Source: an uncultured Paracoccaceae bacterium
Lineage (GTDB): Bacteria; Pseudomonadota; Alphaproteobacteria; Rhodobacterales; Rhodobacteraceae
Assembly: GCA_913043905.1 (NCBI GenBank)
Contig: CAJWNQ010000016.1
Coordinates: 1 to 37,654, forward strand
Length of the DNA: 37,654 bases
Reading direction: 5' to 3'
A model generated the notes under the pieces. The model saw only the letters and a program-made list of their open reading frames with translations. It searched no databases and was not told the DNA's origin. The first letter of the stretch is position 1. Every line of letters starts with the position of its first letter. Of the stretch, positions 9,551-18,786 are shown one piece after another. A program made the position numbers and the translations under genes.

Positions 9551-10900
9551 CTATCTTGTTGGTGCGCTCATTGTAACTAATTCTTCAGCCGCCGTAGGGT
9601 GAATTGCCATTGTACGATCAAAGTCTTCTTTTGTTGCTCCCATCTTGAGAGCAACACCAGCCAACTGGATCATTTCAGCAGCTGCATGGCCCACTATATG
9701 ACACCCTAATACCCTACGAGATGCCTTTGACACAATCATTTTCATTAACATTCGTTCATTTCGACCAGCTAAAATCACCTTCATTGGGCGAAAAATAGCT
9801 GAATACACTTCTATTTCCTCCAAATCTCTCGCCACTTCCTCAGATAGCCCAACCGTTCCTATTTCAGGTTGAGTAAATACAGCCGTTGGAATTAAGTCAT
9901 GATCTGGGCTGGTTGGATTATCTTTATATACTGTTTCTATAAATGCCGTAGCCTCAACAATTGCAACTGGCGTCAACTGGACGCGGTTTGTAACGTCTCC
10001 AATGGCATAAATATTGTTTATATTTGTTCTAGAAAACTCATCAACAATGATTTCGCCTCCAAGGCCTTTTTTAATACCTACAGCATCTAAACCCAAATTT
10101 TGAGTACTTGGAATGCGCCCTGTGGCAAACAAAACTTGATCTACAATAAATTCATTATTCAGGTTATCTTTAACAAGCAACCCTGTTTCAACCTTTGCGA
10201 TACTTTTAATGTCCTTGCCTACATGCAAATCAACACCCTTTTCGCGCATTTCTTCGGCGACGAAGTTTTGTACTTCTACATCAAAGCCACGTAAGATTTG
10301 TTCACCACGGTAAAATTGTAGAGTTTTTGTTCCCATGCCATTTAAAATGCAAGAAAATTCACAAGCGATGTACCCCCCTCCAATTACGAGAACACGATTG
10401 GGCTGTTTTGGAAGGTTTAAAACCTCGTTTGATGAAATTGCGTATTCACTTCCCAAAATATTTGGAACAAACGGATGCCCACCAGTTGCAATAAGAATAT
10501 GCTTTGATGTAAATTTTTTACCGTTTGAAAGTTCAACAGTATTACGATCTTTTAAAACGGCACGAGCACGAAAATGTGTAACTTTATTATTTGTTAAAAT
10601 ATTTTCATAAATACTTTCAAGTCGATCAATCTCTTTATCTTTTGACTTCATAAAAGCTGCCCAGTCGAATGAACATTCACCAATGGTCCAACCATAACCA
10701 GCCGCATCTTTAAATATTTCAGAAAATTCAGACGCATACACCATTAGTTTTTTTGGCACACACCCTCTGATTACGCATGTACCACCATATCGATATTCTT
10801 CAGCCAAGCCTACTTTCTGACCATTTTGCGCAGCCAAACGCCCAGCGCGAACTCCTCCCGAGCCAGCTCCAATTACAAAAAGGTCAAAATCATACTTCAT
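9551..10900 (-). CDS. gor: Glutathione-disulfide reductase
   Basis: The protein has 449 residues and belongs to the flavin disulfide reductases. The FAD-binding GAGSGG is at 11-16. The redox pair is C42 and C47 in GGTCVIRGCVPKK. The second nucleotide site GGGYIA is at 174-179, with R198 and R204 placed where NADPH-specific glutathione reductases bind the 2'-phosphate. The C-terminal HPTAAEE supplies the catalytic H434 and E439. It reduces GSSG with NADPH in the cytoplasm. AAGGA precedes the ATG. It follows rpiA with an 11-base overlap, so the two are cotranscribed; RpiA belongs to the pentose-phosphate pathway, a source of NADPH. Confidence 0.94.
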   Translation of the reverse strand: MKYDFDLFVIGAGSGGVRAGRLAAQNGQKVGLAEEYRYGGTCVIRGCVPKKLMVYASEFSEIFKDAAGYGWTIGECSFDWAAFMKSKDKEIDRLESIYENILTNNKVTHFRARAVLKDRNTVELSNGKKFTSKHILIATGGHPFVPNILGSEYAISSNEVLNLPKQPNRVLVIGGGYIACEFSCILNGMGTKTLQFYRGEQILRGFDVEVQNFVAEEMREKGVDLHVGKDIKSIAKVETGLLVKDNLNNEFIVDQVLFATGRIPSTQNLGLDAVGIKKGLGGEIIVDEFSRTNINNIYAIGDVTNRVQLTPVAIVEATAFIETVYKDNPTSPDHDLIPTAVFTQPEIGTVGLSEEVARDLEEIEVYSAIFRPMKVILAGRNERMLMKMIVSKASRRVLGCHIVGHAAAEMIQLAGVALKMGATKEDFDRTMAIHPTAAEELVTMSAPTR

Positions 10901-11681
10901 TTTTATTTCCTTTTAAAAAATCAGAAAAAATTGACATATCATAGTACGTTTCCACCCAGTTGAGACTATCGTCTGATTTAATTAAAGCCCTCCAATTGTA
11001 ATCCCCCATTATAATTGAATTAGTCATGTCCAAAAACAAACCAGTCTCCACAACACCGGCAATATTTAACAATGCCGTTGATAATGCTCTAGGGTTACCA
11101 ATACGATCTAATTGAAGATCTAAGATATAATGACCTTCATCAGTTTCAACAGGGGATTTACCACCTCTACGGGTTACAATTCTCCCATCTACATCTTGGC
11201 CAGCTAAAGTATGTTCAACTAAGCGCTGAGTAGTCGCACTGCCAAACTTAACAATCTCAATAGGAAGTGCAAAAGCGCCAAGATGTTTAACTTGTTTTGA
11301 AGCATCCGTAATTATTATTAATTGATCTGCTGCTGTTTCTACTATTTTTTCTTGAAGTAGTGCAGCTCCACCACCTTTGATCAAATTAAAGTTTTGATCA
11401 AATTCATCAGCGCCATCAATAGCTAAATCTAATTGACCCAATTCATCTATATTATTAATTTTTATTCCTAAACTCTCTGCTAACTGTGTCGTTGCGGATG
11501 ATGTAGCACACGCATCAAACTTTAAACCATTTTCACGCACCTCATAAGCCAACAACTTTACTAGCCAAGCTGCGGTTGAGCCAGTTCCTAAACCTAATTT
11601 CATGTCTGGTTTAACAAAATCTAGCGCCCGTCGAGCAGATGTTAATTTTCCGATTTCAGCAGGAGCTAAGTCAAGTTTCAT
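10890..11681 (-). CDS. rpiA: Ribose-5-phosphate isomerase A
   Basis: RpiA interconverts ribose-5-phosphate and ribulose-5-phosphate. The 263-residue protein shows GLGTGSTA at 30-37 (phosphate loop), IDGADEFD at 88-95 and KGGGAALLQEK at 102-112, which hold the catalytic Asp, Lys and Glu of the family. The C-terminal part, including LDLQLDRIGNP, is also typical. The reading frame stays open 25 codons further upstream, but the ATG at 11681 fits the family N-terminus (MKLDLAPAEIGKLTSARRAL) and has AAGG nine bases before it, so it is preferred. The 3' end overlaps gor by 11 bases. Confidence 0.95.
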   Translation of the reverse strand: MKLDLAPAEIGKLTSARRALDFVKPDMKLGLGTGSTAAWLVKLLAYEVRENGLKFDACATSSATTQLAESLGIKINNIDELGQLDLAIDGADEFDQNFNLIKGGGAALLQEKIVETAADQLIIITDASKQVKHLGAFALPIEIVKFGSATTQRLVEHTLAGQDVDGRIVTRRGGKSPVETDEGHYILDLQLDRIGNPRALSTALLNIAGVVETGLFLDMTNSIIMGDYNWRALIKSDDSLNWVETYYDMSIFSDFLKGNKNEV

Positions 11682-11845
11682 TAAAAAATACCTTTTGAGA
11701 AAGATTCTCCAATACCATACTTTTTTTACAAACCCTCTGCACGTAGAAAGGTTCAAATATGTCTAAAATCGCCAAAATATGACGTCTTCTTGAACCCATT
11801 CTACCCAAATTCATATAGGGTGACAAAAATAATAGGATTCTATGT

Positions 11846-13222
11846 ATGTTTCTTTCGATATTTGACATTTTTAAGATCGGCGTAGGCCCCTCAAGTTCTC
11901 ACACGATGGGGCCAATGGTAGCTGCTAGTCGTTTTTTGGATCAACTGATAAAATTTGAAATAAAAGCAGAAAGCTTAAGTGCATCGCTGCATGGCTCCCT
12001 AGCATTTACTGGCAAAGGTCATCACACAGATTATGCGACCATCATGGGTTTAGTAGGATTTAAACCTGATACTTTTGACGCAAACAAAGCCCAAGCGGCA
12101 CTTGAAGAAATTAATTTATCCGGAAAAATACAACCAAGAGGACACCCAGTATACTTATTTAACCCTAAAACTGCTGTTCGCTTTGACTTTGACAAAACTT
12201 TAGATGGCCATCCAAACGGAATGATTTTTTATGCATATAACTCAATTGGGACGATAGTTTTTCAAGAAACATATTATTCAGTTGGTGGTGGTTTTGTCAA
12301 AACTGCAGCTGAATTAGCCTCAGATACCCCAATTGCAGTTCAGGGAAATCTAATTCCCTTTCCTTTCAAAAATGCAGAGGAAATGCTTATGATGTGCGCT
12401 AAAAGTGGCAAATCAATTGCACAAATAAAATTAGATAACGAACTAGCAAACATCTCGAAGTTAGAGCTTTCTAAAGGTATTAACAAAATTTGGGACGTTA
12501 TGAATAATTGTATTGAGGAAGGTCTAAAAAAAGATGGCATATTACCAGGTGGTTTGTTTGTAAGGCGCAGGGCCAAAGGCATCCATGAATCACTTCGTAG
12601 AGAACAAAGCCGCAATATAGCGCCTCCTCATATCATAAATGATTGGATGTCTTGTTATGCAATGGCAGTAAATGAACAAAACGCAGCTGGTGCACAAGTA
12701 GTAACAGCCCCAACAAATGGTGCCGCTGGAGTAATACCAGCCACACTGAGATATTATCTTGATCACGTGCCCGCAGCATCAATATCTAAGATACCAGATT
12801 TTCTATTAACTGCCGCTGCAATTGGAGGTTTAATAAAGACAAATGCTTCAATTTCAGGTGCAGAAGTTGGGTGCCAAGGCGAAGTAGGCTCCGCAGCAGC
12901 AATGGCCGCTGCAGGTTTGTGTGCTGTTTTAGGCGGTACAGCTGAGCAGACTGAAAATGCTGCTGAAATTGCCCTAGAACACCACCTAGGTATGACTTGC
13001 GATCCTATTAAAGGATTAGTTCAGGCACCATGTATTGAGCGTAATGGCTTGGGGGCAATTAAAGCTGTTTCGGCAGCCTCATTATCATTACGGGGAGACG
13101 GTAAACATTTAGTTTCATTAGATGCTTGCATTGAAACTATGCGCCAAACAGGATTAGACATGAATTCGAAATATAAAGAAACTTCACTTGGTGGTTTAGC
13201 AGTTAATTTACCAGAGTGTTAA
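11846..13222 (+). CDS. sdaA: L-serine ammonia-lyase (iron-sulfur type)
   Basis: This 458-residue single-chain enzyme deaminates L-serine to pyruvate and ammonia using a 4Fe-4S cluster. It opens with the family signature [20 protein letters not shown]. The beta domain runs to about 165 and the alpha domain holds the cluster cysteines C343 (GCQGE), C385 (TCDP) and C396 (APCIERN), at the spacing of E. coli SdaA. AGGA lies eight bases before the ATG. It is divergent from rpiA across 164 bases and its stop overlaps the convergent thiamine pyrophosphokinase gene by four bases. No serine transporter is adjacent. Confidence 0.95.
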   Translation: MFLSIFDIFKIGVGPSSSHTMGPMVAASRFLDQLIKFEIKAESLSASLHGSLAFTGKGHHTDYATIMGLVGFKPDTFDANKAQAALEEINLSGKIQPRGHPVYLFNPKTAVRFDFDKTLDGHPNGMIFYAYNSIGTIVFQETYYSVGGGFVKTAAELASDTPIAVQGNLIPFPFKNAEEMLMMCAKSGKSIAQIKLDNELANISKLELSKGINKIWDVMNNCIEEGLKKDGILPGGLFVRRRAKGIHESLRREQSRNIAPPHIINDWMSCYAMAVNEQNAAGAQVVTAPTNGAAGVIPATLRYYLDHVPAASISKIPDFLLTAAAIGGLIKTNASISGAEVGCQGEVGSAAAMAAAGLCAVLGGTAEQTENAAEIALEHHLGMTCDPIKGLVQAPCIERNGLGAIKAVSAASLSLRGDGKHLVSLDACIETMRQTGLDMNSKYKETSLGGLAVNLPEC

Positions 13223-13872
13223 TCAGGCCACTGATTTATAACTTCAGGCAACACGGCATTGGGAAATATAACTAAAGCTATTCCCCTTTTAATCCAAACT
13301 TCAACTTTATTTTCAATAGTTTCATTGGATGTGGATACCGTACCATATGGGGCCATATTTATTCCATCAACATTCCACTTTAGTCCAACCGAGCACGCAG
13401 AAGTAGGTGACATTGGAAATAAAGAAAACCTTGTATTCAGGGGTAAAGTTAACGTCAGGTGCCTTGGGCAAAGTACACAAACATCTTTTTCTCCAATTAA
13501 AAATACTGGCTGCTTAGACTTTGAAATAGCATTAAACGCCGCTAAAGAATGATCCATTCGGTCGCCTAAAAATCCATAACAAATAATGTATTTAGCTTGT
13601 ATCAAATTTAAAGACTTTTCTAAGTCAGTGGTAGTTTGATCCAAGTCATGTTCAACTGGAAATGGAGCATCCTTTAGCGGCCCTACGGTATCAAGATCGC
13701 CAATAACACCTGAAATATTTAGGCCGGCTGCTGTTGCATGTATCATACCAGCGTCAGCACAATACAGACGCAATTGACTATTGTGAATATCTTGTAATTG
13801 GTCTGGATATACCTTTCCACCACCAATTAAATTTACACCATCTGTTGTAAAAAACTGGTTATATTGTGTCAT
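13219..13872 (-). CDS. thiN: Thiamine pyrophosphokinase
   Basis: At 217 residues it matches the one-step kinase that makes thiamine diphosphate from thiamine and ATP. Motifs are GVIGDLDTVGP near 54-64 (the family GDxDS site, here with Thr in place of Ser), DQTTTDLEKSL near 77-87 and GFLGDRMDHSLAAFNAI near 99-115. Together they form the substrate and Mg-ATP sites. Only weak SD (AAGA) is seen before the ATG. It follows the DUF2842 gene by 12 bases and looks cotranscribed with purA and DUF2842. The gene symbol follows the common bacterial usage; no thiamine riboswitch is visible upstream. Confidence 0.88.
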   Translation of the reverse strand: MTQYNQFFTTDGVNLIGGGKVYPDQLQDIHNSQLRLYCADAGMIHATAAGLNISGVIGDLDTVGPLKDAPFPVEHDLDQTTTDLEKSLNLIQAKYIICYGFLGDRMDHSLAAFNAISKSKQPVFLIGEKDVCVLCPRHLTLTLPLNTRFSLFPMSPTSACSVGLKWNVDGINMAPYGTVSTSNETIENKVEVWIKRGIALVIFPNAVLPEVINQWPD

Positions 13873-13884
13873 GATTATATCTTT

Positions 13885-14118
13885 TTATTTATCAATTTTT
13901 TTATCAATGTTCGGGTCAGACTGGCCAACACCTAAAAATATCTTTTTAAAAGGAAAAATCCAAATTATGCCTAAAACAACATAAATAATAAATTCTAATA
14001 TCATATTAGGACGTGGCAATAGATTTGTTAATATTACGCATACCATAATATACACAGGTAATCCAATTAACAAAATAATCAAAGACAGGCGGCGGCGCGC
14101 TTTATAAGATAAGGTCAT
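13885..14118 (-). CDS. Small membrane protein, DUF2842 family
   Basis: This 77-residue protein begins TLSYKARRRLSLIILLIGLP and ends with PFKKIFLGVGQSDP. These are the two conserved ends of DUF2842, a family known from alphaproteobacteria with no assigned function. Two membrane helices lie at about 12-32 and 41-58. The ATG at 14118 overlaps the purA stop by one base (TGATG); a TTG just upstream is not needed. Position inside the purA transcript is seen directly; any role in purine metabolism would be a guess. Confidence 0.85.
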   Translation of the reverse strand: MTLSYKARRRLSLIILLIGLPVYIMVCVILTNLLPRPNMILEFIIYVVLGIIWIFPFKKIFLGVGQSDPNIDKKIDK

Positions 14119-15413
14119 CAATCTGAAAACGGGTCTGTAACCAAAATCGTGTCTTCACGTTCTGGGCTTGTTGAAACCAATGCAACGGGGCAATCTATTA
14201 GCTCTTCAACACGTCTTACGTATTTAATTGCTGCAGCGGGTAAATCATTCCATGATCTAGCGCCTTCAGTACTTTCAGACCAACCAGGTATATTTTCATA
14301 AATGGGCACACATCGCGCTTGCTGGTCTGCGGCTGTTGGCAGATAATCTAGACGCTTTCCATCTAAATCATAGGCCACACAAATTTTTAATGTCTCAAAA
14401 CCGTCAAGAACATCTAATTTAGTCAAACAAATTCCAGTGATCCCTGAAGTTGCACATGTTTGACGCAATAAAGCCGCATCAAACCAACCGCACCGCCTCT
14501 TACGACCAGTTGTAGTTCCAAATTCATGGCCACGCTCACCTAATCTCTGGCCGTTATCATCATGTAATTCTGATGGAAAGGGTCCCTCACCTACTCGTGT
14601 AGTATAGGCTTTAACAATTCCAAGAACATAATCAATAGCAGTTGGCCCAAGGCCAACGCCTGTGGCAGCTTGACCGGCTATAACATTTGAAGAGGTTACA
14701 AATGGATATGTACCAAAATCTATATCTAATAGTGCCCCTTGAGCTCCTTCAAACAGAATACGTTTTCCTGCTTTGCGCTTTTCGTTTAAAACCTTCCAAA
14801 CAGGTGCTGCATAAGGTAATATTTTCGGAGCAATCTCTTGTAGCTTTAATAGTAATTCATCACGATTAATTTCTTCAAAACCCAACCCTTTACGAAGCGG
14901 GTTATGATGCTGTAGCGCACGATCAACTCGCGCCTCTAAGGTTGCCAAATCTGCTAAATCGGCAACACGAACAGACCGGCGGCCAACTTTATCTTCATAT
15001 GCTGGACCAATTCCGCGGCCAGTAGTCCCAATTTTAGTGCCCTTACTGGCAGCATCTTCACGAAGACGATCTAATTCACCATGTAATGGCAATATAAGCG
15101 GCGTATTTTCTGAAATCATAAGGTTTTCAGGGTTAATTTCAACACCTTGAGATTTTATTGTCTCAATTTCTTTTAACAAATGCCAGGGGTCAAGGACTAC
15201 ACCATTACCAATCACTGACAACTTGCCGCCGCGTACTACACCAGATGGCAATGCATGCAATTTATAAACTTTACCGTCAATAACTAACGTGTGGCCAGCA
15301 TTATGCCCACCTTGGAAACGTGCAATCACATCAGCACGCTCAGAAAGCCAATCAACAATTTTACCTTTACCTTCGTCACCCCACTGGGCTCCAACGACAA
15401 CGACGTTAGCCAT
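14118..15413 (-). CDS. purA: Adenylosuccinate synthetase
   Basis: PurA makes adenylosuccinate from IMP, aspartate and GTP, the first committed step to AMP. From the ATG at 15413 the protein is 431 residues, the family norm. [11 protein letters not shown] at 8-18 is the GTP loop with catalytic D13, and GGHNAGHT at 35-42 holds catalytic H41. [25 protein letters not shown]-like and [13 protein letters not shown] segments follow in order. The frame is open 43 codons upstream, but that extension has no family similarity, and AGAG lies seven bases before the chosen ATG. It heads a run with DUF2842 and thiamine pyrophosphokinase and is divergent from secG. Confidence 0.97.
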   Translation of the reverse strand: MANVVVVGAQWGDEGKGKIVDWLSERADVIARFQGGHNAGHTLVIDGKVYKLHALPSGVVRGGKLSVIGNGVVLDPWHLLKEIETIKSQGVEINPENLMISENTPLILPLHGELDRLREDAASKGTKIGTTGRGIGPAYEDKVGRRSVRVADLADLATLEARVDRALQHHNPLRKGLGFEEINRDELLLKLQEIAPKILPYAAPVWKVLNEKRKAGKRILFEGAQGALLDIDFGTYPFVTSSNVIAGQAATGVGLGPTAIDYVLGIVKAYTTRVGEGPFPSELHDDNGQRLGERGHEFGTTTGRKRRCGWFDAALLRQTCATSGITGICLTKLDVLDGFETLKICVAYDLDGKRLDYLPTAADQQARCVPIYENIPGWSESTEGARSWNDLPAAAIKYVRRVEELIDCPVALVSTSPEREDTILVTDPFSD

Positions 15414-15605
15414 AAGGTTCTCTTTCTTTTTTAGAATCCCTCCCTCACTATATAGAGCCAAATCCCAGCTTGAAACACCCAATTTGTCGCGACATTCATA
15501 ATAGTAGGATGAGGTTGTTACCATGAACCTAAAATAACCCATCGACAGCCTTAGCCCTTTGCCCTAAAAAGCGGAAAGTTAATTCGCACACAATAGGCTA
15601 TAATC

Positions 15606-15965
15606 ATGCAAAACGTCGTACTTGTTATTCATTTGATATTATCAGTCACTTTGATTGGTATTGTTTTATTACAACGCTCTGAAGGCGGCGGTTTAGGTAT
15701 TGGCGGCGGCGGCGGCGGTAATGGAGGCGGTGGGCGGCCAAAAGCAGCCCCGCTAGCTAAAGTAACATGGATTATTGCAGTAGCATTTTTGATAACTTCA
15801 ATAACTTTAACTATTATTGCAGCGCGAAATGCTGGTGGAAGTTCGGTTATAGATGGATTTACGTCATCTGAAGCACCCACCATAGAATTGCCCAAAGCGC
15901 TTGACGGAAATCTACTGCCGCCATCATCATCAGATGAACCGGCATTACCACCAAAAGCTGAATAA
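15606..15965 (+). CDS. secG: Preprotein translocase subunit SecG
   Basis: The 119-residue protein has two membrane helices (about 3-21 and 52-71) joined by LLQRSEGGGLGIGG and a long Gly-rich linker with a six-glycine run, the usual alphaproteobacterial form of SecG. SecG joins SecYE in the inner membrane and helps SecA-driven export. The C-terminal tail is Pro/Ser/acidic and poorly conserved. No strong SD is seen; AGG lies about nine bases before the ATG. It stands upstream of pyrG with 260 bases between them, including a hairpin that probably ends its transcript. Confidence 0.93.
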   Translation: MQNVVLVIHLILSVTLIGIVLLQRSEGGGLGIGGGGGGNGGGGRPKAAPLAKVTWIIAVAFLITSITLTIIAARNAGGSSVIDGFTSSEAPTIELPKALDGNLLPPSSSDEPALPPKAE

Positions 15966-15986
15966 TATTCAAATATACATTATTTG

Positions 15987-16014
15987 ACGCCTTGTGCCAC
16001 ATGTTATTAGGCGT
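15987..16014 (+). terminator. Likely terminator of secG
   Basis: ACGCCT (15987-15992) pairs with AGGCGT (16009-16014) around a 16-base loop that itself contains TGTG/CACA. The stem is followed by the T-rich TGTTTGTTT. It lies about 20 bases past the secG stop. Confidence 0.5.
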
Positions 16015-16151
16015 TGTTTGTTTAATATTAACTTTCAGAAACAAGGGCAGTTAACTTTATAAAATAACAATATCCATAAATTGGATAAGATAATCTGGAT
16101 AATGTAGGTCTTTATCCTTGCCAGAATCGTAAGAAACTCATATACGTCAAA

Positions 16152-16214
16152 TCCCGTGAGTACAGCGTTTTTTTATACTGTAATTCATCAAATATATTGT
16201 AAAAATCACGGGAG
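16152..16214 (+). promoter_or_regulatory. Possible structured leader covering the pyrG ribosome binding site
   Basis: TCCCGTGA (16152-16159) is perfectly complementary to TCACGGGA (16206-16213). A nested TACAG (16161-16165) pairs with CTGTA (16178-16182). The downstream arm contains the only SD-like sequence of pyrG, GGGAG (16210-16214), 11 bases before its ATG. Folding would hide the ribosome site. The same inverted repeat could instead be a protein-binding site in DNA. Confidence 0.4.
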
Positions 16215-16225
16215 CTTACAACTTT

Positions 16226-17875
16226 ATGGCGCGTTATATTTTCATTACAGGCGGTGTAGTTTCCTCTTTAGGTAAGGGATTAGCTTCAGCTGCCTTAGGT
16301 GCTTTGTTACAGGCCCGCGGCTATTCAGTACGCCTCCGTAAGCTAGATCCATATTTGAACGTTGATCCCGGTACTATGTCTCCATTTGAACATGGTGAAG
16401 TTTTTGTAACTGACGACGGTGCCGAAACTGATTTAGACTTAGGACATTATGAACGCTTTACTGGTGTTGCCGCGCGTCAAACTGACTCAATATCATCTGG
16501 CCGAGTTTACACTACCGTTTTAGAAAAAGAGCGCCGTGGTGATTATTTAGGTAAAACAATTCAGGTAATTCCCCATGTAACAAACGAAATAAAAGAATTC
16601 ATAGAAATTGGAGATGCTGAAGTTGATTTTATGCTCTGTGAAATTGGTGGCACAGTTGGAGATATTGAAGGGCTGCCCTTTTTCGAATCTATCCGTCAAT
16701 TTTCTCAAGATAAGCCGCGCGGACAATGTATATTTATGCATCTTACATTATTACCTTATCTTGGCACGTCAGGCGAATTAAAGACTAAGCCAACACAGCA
16801 CTCAGTAAAAGAATTACGTTCCATAGGAATAGCACCCGATATTTTAGTGTGCCGCTCAGATAAAGAGATTCCAGAAAAAGAAAAAGCAAAGTTAGCACTA
16901 TTTTGTAATGTACGACCAGATGCAGTAATTCCAGCATATGATTTGGAAACGATTTATGATGCACCACTAGCATATCACCACGCAGGTATGGATAGGGCCG
17001 TTTTAGAGGCATTTGGTTTAACGGATATTGCACCGAAGCCAGATCTTACAATATGGGAAGATGTATCGGATCGGATACATAAGCCAGATGGAGAAGTAAA
17101 AGTTGCTGTTGTTGGAAAATATACACAACTCGAAGATGCATATAAATCCATTTCTGAGGCACTAACACATGGTGGAATGTTCAATCGTGTTAAGGTTAAG
17201 TTACAGTGGATTGATGCTGAAATTTTTGATAAATTAGATGACGTTGCATCAACTTTATCAGGCTTTCACGCAATTTTAGTTCCAGGCGGCTTTGGTGAGC
17301 GTGGGACCGAAGGCAAAATCAAAGCAGCAAAATATGCTCGTGAAAATAAAATACCATATTTGGGTATATGTTTAGGCATGCAAATGGCTGTTATTGAAGC
17401 TGCACGAAATTTAGCAAAAATAGAGAATGCTGGTTCTGAAGAATTTGATCATGAAGTAGGTAAAAAGCGATTTGAACCAGTTGTGTATCATTTAAAAGAA
17501 TGGGTTGAAGGTAATCGTACGATTGAACGTGCAGTCAATGATGACAAAGGCGGGACAATGCGCTTGGGCGCATATGATGCAACACTTTTAGAGGGTTCAA
17601 AGGTGGCAGGAATTTATGGTGAAACTACAATTTCAGAACGTCACCGCCATCGCTATGAAGTCGACGTAGAGTATCGTAAAAGATTAGAAGATTGTGGATT
17701 AATTTTTTCCGGAATGTCTCCTGACGGTAAGTTACCTGAAATTGTCGAAGTCACTAATCATCCATGGTATATTGGTGTGCAATATCACCCAGAGCTAAAA
17801 TCCAAACCATTTGCACCACACCCATTATTCCGAGACTTTGTAAGAGCTGCATTAGAGCAAAGCAGGTTGGTATAA
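16226..17875 (+). CDS. pyrG: CTP synthase
   Basis: The 549-residue enzyme aminates UTP to CTP with glutamine and ATP. The N-terminal synthase domain opens with [13 protein letters not shown] at 6-18 and has [20 protein letters not shown] at 41-60. [12 protein letters not shown] lies near 138-149. The class I glutaminase domain has C382 in GICLGMQ and H521/E523 in YHPE. Length and motif order are normal. It follows secG and precedes a TerB-like gene; the inverted repeat just upstream may affect translation. All catalytic residues appear intact. Confidence 0.98.
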   Translation: MARYIFITGGVVSSLGKGLASAALGALLQARGYSVRLRKLDPYLNVDPGTMSPFEHGEVFVTDDGAETDLDLGHYERFTGVAARQTDSISSGRVYTTVLEKERRGDYLGKTIQVIPHVTNEIKEFIEIGDAEVDFMLCEIGGTVGDIEGLPFFESIRQFSQDKPRGQCIFMHLTLLPYLGTSGELKTKPTQHSVKELRSIGIAPDILVCRSDKEIPEKEKAKLALFCNVRPDAVIPAYDLETIYDAPLAYHHAGMDRAVLEAFGLTDIAPKPDLTIWEDVSDRIHKPDGEVKVAVVGKYTQLEDAYKSISEALTHGGMFNRVKVKLQWIDAEIFDKLDDVASTLSGFHAILVPGGFGERGTEGKIKAAKYARENKIPYLGICLGMQMAVIEAARNLAKIENAGSEEFDHEVGKKRFEPVVYHLKEWVEGNRTIERAVNDDKGGTMRLGAYDATLLEGSKVAGIYGETTISERHRHRYEVDVEYRKRLEDCGLIFSGMSPDGKLPEIVEVTNHPWYIGVQYHPELKSKPFAPHPLFRDFVRAALEQSRLV

Positions 17876-17982
17876 CTTTTTTAAGATTTACTGGCGCTAT
17901 TATTCATTAAAAAACATACTTTTGGAAGTTTTACATAAGAGAAGCCCTTGCACAGATCGTTATCTGAACTTAAAGTTACTAA

Positions 17983-18417
17983 ATGCTTAAAGATATACTC
18001 AACGCTTTCAAATCTACTGCTCCCCCTACATTACGTATGGAGGATGCGAGCCTCGCGATGGCTGCTTTATTAGTCCGCTTAGCACGTTCTGATGAAGATT
18101 ATGATGCTAGTGAAAAAATATTAATCAACAAAATGTTACAATTTCGCTATAATTTAGCTTTAGACAAAGCAGAGGCATTACGCATAGAGGCGGAAGAATT
18201 AGAAAGTAAGGCCCCAGATACAGTCAGATTCACACGATTAATAAAAGATTCGGTGCCTTATGAAGACCGTCAATCTGTCATCCGTGACTTTTGGGAAATT
18301 GTATTAGCAGATGGGGAACGCCACAAAGAAGAAAGCAGTTTGATGCGCTTAATTGCCAAATTACTAGGTGTTAATGATCGTGATAGTGCTATTGCGCGTC
18401 AAAGTGTTGGAAAATAG
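17983..18417 (+). CDS. TerB-like domain protein
   Basis: This 144-residue, all-helical, soluble protein fits the TerB family: MAALLVRLARSDEDYDASE near 26-44 and DFWEIVLADGERHKEESSLMRLIAKLLGV near 102-130 are the two repeated acidic helical units with conserved ADG-type metal-binding loops. TerB was named from tellurite resistance clusters, but single copies like this are common in alphaproteobacteria and their role is unknown. No other ter gene is present, so tellurite resistance should not be assumed. No clear SD precedes the ATG. Its stop is directly followed, in the same frame, by the desaturase remnant. Confidence 0.8.
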   Translation: MLKDILNAFKSTAPPTLRMEDASLAMAALLVRLARSDEDYDASEKILINKMLQFRYNLALDKAEALRIEAEELESKAPDTVRFTRLIKDSVPYEDRQSVIRDFWEIVLADGERHKEESSLMRLIAKLLGVNDRDSAIARQSVGK

Positions 18418-18786
18418 TTACTAAATTCTGATCAACTATTTTTTTGCACCATTACACACATCGAGTATAGAGCACATGAGTTATCACAAGGCCGTTCTGT
18501 TATTGTACAAGATAGAGGCCCACTATTAATTCTATTTTTAAATAATAACTTTCACGCAGTACACCATGCACATCCAAATATACCATGGTATAATTTACCT
18601 GCTACGTTTAATAATCAAAAAAATAAATTTTTAGAATATAATAATAATAATTATTTTAGTGATTATTTTGTTGTTTTTAAAAGATACTTATTGGTAAATA
18701 AGGATGAGGTTGCACACCCTATCTGGAATCTTCAGAATCGTAAGAAAACTTTAATAAATACAGCTTTAAAACAGGTAAAAAAATGA
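18418..18786 (+). pseudogene. Fatty acid desaturase remnant (C-terminal third only)
   Basis: An open frame of 122 codons starts immediately after the TerB-like gene stop and has no ATG or other convincing start with an SD. It carries EYRAHELSQGR, then NNNFHAVHHAHPNIPWYNLP, which contains the third histidine box of membrane fatty acid desaturases (HAVHH), and ends VFKRYLL near a VAHPIW motif. The two N-terminal histidine boxes and the membrane helices are missing, so it cannot be an active desaturase. The TGA overlaps the next ATG by four bases (ATGA), the sign of an old operon with the amidotransferase gene. A deletion between the TerB-like gene and the desaturase interior is the simplest explanation; an assembly error is the alternative. 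Confidence 0.8.

Noticed and set aside
11682-11756. N-terminal extension of RpiA
   Set aside because: The added residues are not in the family and the internal ATG has AAGG at a good distance.
15414-15542. N-terminal extension of PurA
   Set aside because: The 43 extra codons show no similarity to the family, and the internal ATG restores the normal length and start.
15599-15604. Perfect TATAAT directly before secG
   Set aside because: It ends two bases before the secG ATG, so a transcript starting from it would begin inside the gene, and no -35 partner is seen at the right distance. The N-terminus from this ATG fits SecG, so the match is probably chance.
17983-18417. Tellurite resistance determinant
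   Set aside because: Only a single TerB-like domain is present, without terC, terD or other ter genes, so resistance is not supported.
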